Assembly (NCBI GenBank): GCA_023412635.1
Contig: JAEYNI010000045.1
Coordinates: forward strand, 1-5,731
DNA length: 5,731 bases
Direction of reading: 5' to 3'
From: Bacillota bacterium
GTDB taxonomy: Bacteria > Bacillota > Clostridia > Acetivibrionales > DSM-1351
Shown here: one piece after another, positions 4,573 through 5,731 of the stretch
Layout of the letters: the number at the start of each line of letters is the position of its first letter
Position numbering within the stretch: the first letter of the stretch is position 1
The notes under the pieces: model-generated
Seen by the model: only the letters and a program-made list of their open reading frames with translations
Databases searched by the model: none
What the model was told of the DNA's origin: nothing
Position numbers and translations under genes: made by a program

Positions 4573-5731
4573 ATGATGATAAAAGTAACATTAAAAAATG
4601 GAAACATTCAGGAATTTCAAGCAGGAATAAGTATAAAAGAAGTTGCCGGGAACATCAGTGCCGGATTGGCCAGAGTAGTACTTGCAGGTGAGGTCAATGG
4701 AAAAGTGAGAGATTTAAACTTCAGGCTGGTGGAGGACTGTACCTTGAACCTGTTGACATTTGAGGATGAAGGTGGTAGGAATGCGTACAGGCATACTGCT
4801 TCACATGTGTTGGCACAGGCTGTAAAAAGAGTATTCCCGGCAGTTAAACTCGCAATAGGCCCGTCCATTCAGAATGGCTTTTATTATGACTTTGAAACTG
4901 ATAATAACTTTACTCCTGAAGATTTAACAATCCTAGAAAAGGAAATGGAAAAAATAATTAAGGAAGATTTACCTCTGGAAAGGTTTGCTTTGCCCAGAGA
5001 CCAGGCTGTCAGACTTATGGAGGAAAAAGGAGAGCCTTATAAGGTAGAACTGATAAAAGACCTTCCTGAGGACGAAGAAATTTCTTTTTACAAACAGGGA
5101 GACTTTGTTGACTTATGTGCAGGCCCTCACCTTCCATCTACCGGAAAAATCAAGGCCATAAAGCTGATGAATGCGGCAGGCGCTTATTGGAGAGGAAATG
5201 AAAATAACAAGATGCTTCAAAGAATTTACGGAACAGCCTTTCCAAAGAAAAGCGAGCTGGACGAGTATATTACAAGAATTGAAGAAGCTAAAAAACGTGA
5301 TCATAGAAAGCTCGGAAGGGAATTGGATCTTTTTGATATACTGGATGAGGGTCCCGGCTTCCCGTTCTTTATGCCAAAGGGTATGGTACTTCGTAACCTG
5401 CTTGAAGATTTCTGGCGTTCAGAGCACGTAAAAGCGGGTTATCAGGAAATTAAGACACCAGTAATACTCAACAAGGAATTGTGGCTTAGATCTGGACATT
5501 GGGATACTTATAAAGAAAACATGTATACAGTTGAGATTGATGATCAGGATTTTGCAATCAAACCAATGAATTGTCCCGGAGGTATACTTGTTTTCAAGCG
5601 TAAGCTTCATTCCTACAGGGATCTTCCCCAGAGGATGGGAGAACTTGGACTGGTTCACAGACATGAGCTATCAGGAGCACTTCATGGACTAATGAGAGTC
5701 AGATGCTTTACCCAGGATGATGCACATATTT
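4573..5731 (+). CDS. thrS: threonyl-tRNA synthetase, N-terminal 386 residues (continues past the window)
   Basis: This class II synthetase charges tRNA-Thr with threonine in the cytoplasm; the full family length is about 635-645 residues, so about 60% is seen, open to the last base. The order is a TGS domain (1 to about 63), the editing domain that hydrolyses Ser-tRNA-Thr, with H74-x3-H78 and D180-x-C182-x3-H186, a helical linker, then the catalytic core from about 270. Two of the three zinc ligands that select threonine are present, C334 (in MNCPGG) and H385, with the motif 2 arginine at R363; the third histidine lies beyond the window. These positions agree with or are within one of the E. 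coli enzyme. AGGAGG (4563-4568) serves two adjacent ATGs; 4573 is used here, but 4576 has the more usual 7-base spacing and is equally possible. Expression is under the T-box directly upstream. Confidence 0.97.
   Translation, partial: MMIKVTLKNGNIQEFQAGISIKEVAGNISAGLARVVLAGEVNGKVRDLNFRLVEDCTLNLLTFEDEGGRNAYRHTASHVLAQAVKRVFPAVKLAIGPSIQNGFYYDFETDNNFTPEDLTILEKEMEKIIKEDLPLERFALPRDQAVRLMEEKGEPYKVELIKDLPEDEEISFYKQGDFVDLCAGPHLPSTGKIKAIKLMNAAGAYWRGNENNKMLQRIYGTAFPKKSELDEYITRIEEAKKRDHRKLGRELDLFDILDEGPGFPFFMPKGMVLRNLLEDFWRSEHVKAGYQEIKTPVILNKELWLRSGHWDTYKENMYTVEIDDQDFAIKPMNCPGGILVFKRKLHSYRDLPQRMGELGLVHRHELSGALHGLMRVRCFTQDDAHI

Noticed and set aside
4617..5664. Four open frames (4617-4868, 5113-5304 and 5419-5664 on minus; 5171-5431 on plus)
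   Set aside because: All are shadows of the continuous thrS frame, in which I could read every codon from 4573 to 5730 without a stop.
1..5731. CRISPR array, IS element, prophage, toxin-antitoxin pair or defence system
   Set aside because: No regularly spaced repeats, transposase or integrase motifs, terminal repeats or linked small-gene pairs were seen; the genes are ordinary chromosomal ones.

Overview
The window looks like chromosomal DNA from a low-GC, Gram-positive anaerobe of the Clostridia. The genes are AT-rich with AT-richer spacers, the Shine-Dalgarno sites are strong AAGGAGG types, promoters are vegetative sigma-A-like, and the threonyl-tRNA synthetase gene is controlled by a T-box leader, a regulator typical of Firmicutes. 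The overall character would fit Ruminiclostridium and relatives, but that placement is a guess from sequence style, not from a comparison. There are no IS elements, CRISPR repeats, tRNA or rRNA genes, or phage genes.

Layout. Bases 1-117 (minus) hold the first 39 codons of a probable AMP-forming acyl-CoA synthetase, with a good promoter at 249-277. Bases 305-1633 (minus) encode a complete secreted, membrane-anchored D-alanyl-D-alanine carboxypeptidase (penicillin-binding protein 5 type). A 400-base spacer (1634-2032) separates it from the divergent plus-strand genes. Bases 2033-2902 encode a ComEA-like membrane-anchored DNA-binding protein (SLBB plus helix-hairpin-helix). A noncoding stretch of about 485 bases (2903-3387) follows and carries a hairpin, an orphan ribosome-binding site and a twin -10 promoter. 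Bases 3388-4155 encode a fumarylacetoacetate-hydrolase-fold protein. A consensus promoter (4219-4247) then drives a threonine T-box leader (about 4255-4509) with a clear terminator, followed by thrS from 4573, which runs off the end of the window after 386 codons.

How the parts work together. The genes do not form one pathway: cell-wall trimming, DNA binding/uptake, a small-molecule hydrolase/tautomerase and threonyl-tRNA charging sit side by side, each apparently with its own signals. The one mechanistically complete regulatory unit is promoter, T-box, terminator and thrS: uncharged tRNA-Thr should bind the ACC specifier and the UGGA bulge and allow readthrough into thrS when threonyl-tRNA is scarce.

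I found no convincing undescribed multi-gene system. The points most worth a second look are small: a leader hairpin that could loop a distant Shine-Dalgarno next to the start of the FAH-family gene, operator-like inverted repeats near 242-263 and 1796-1814, and the unexplained 2903-3320 spacer.
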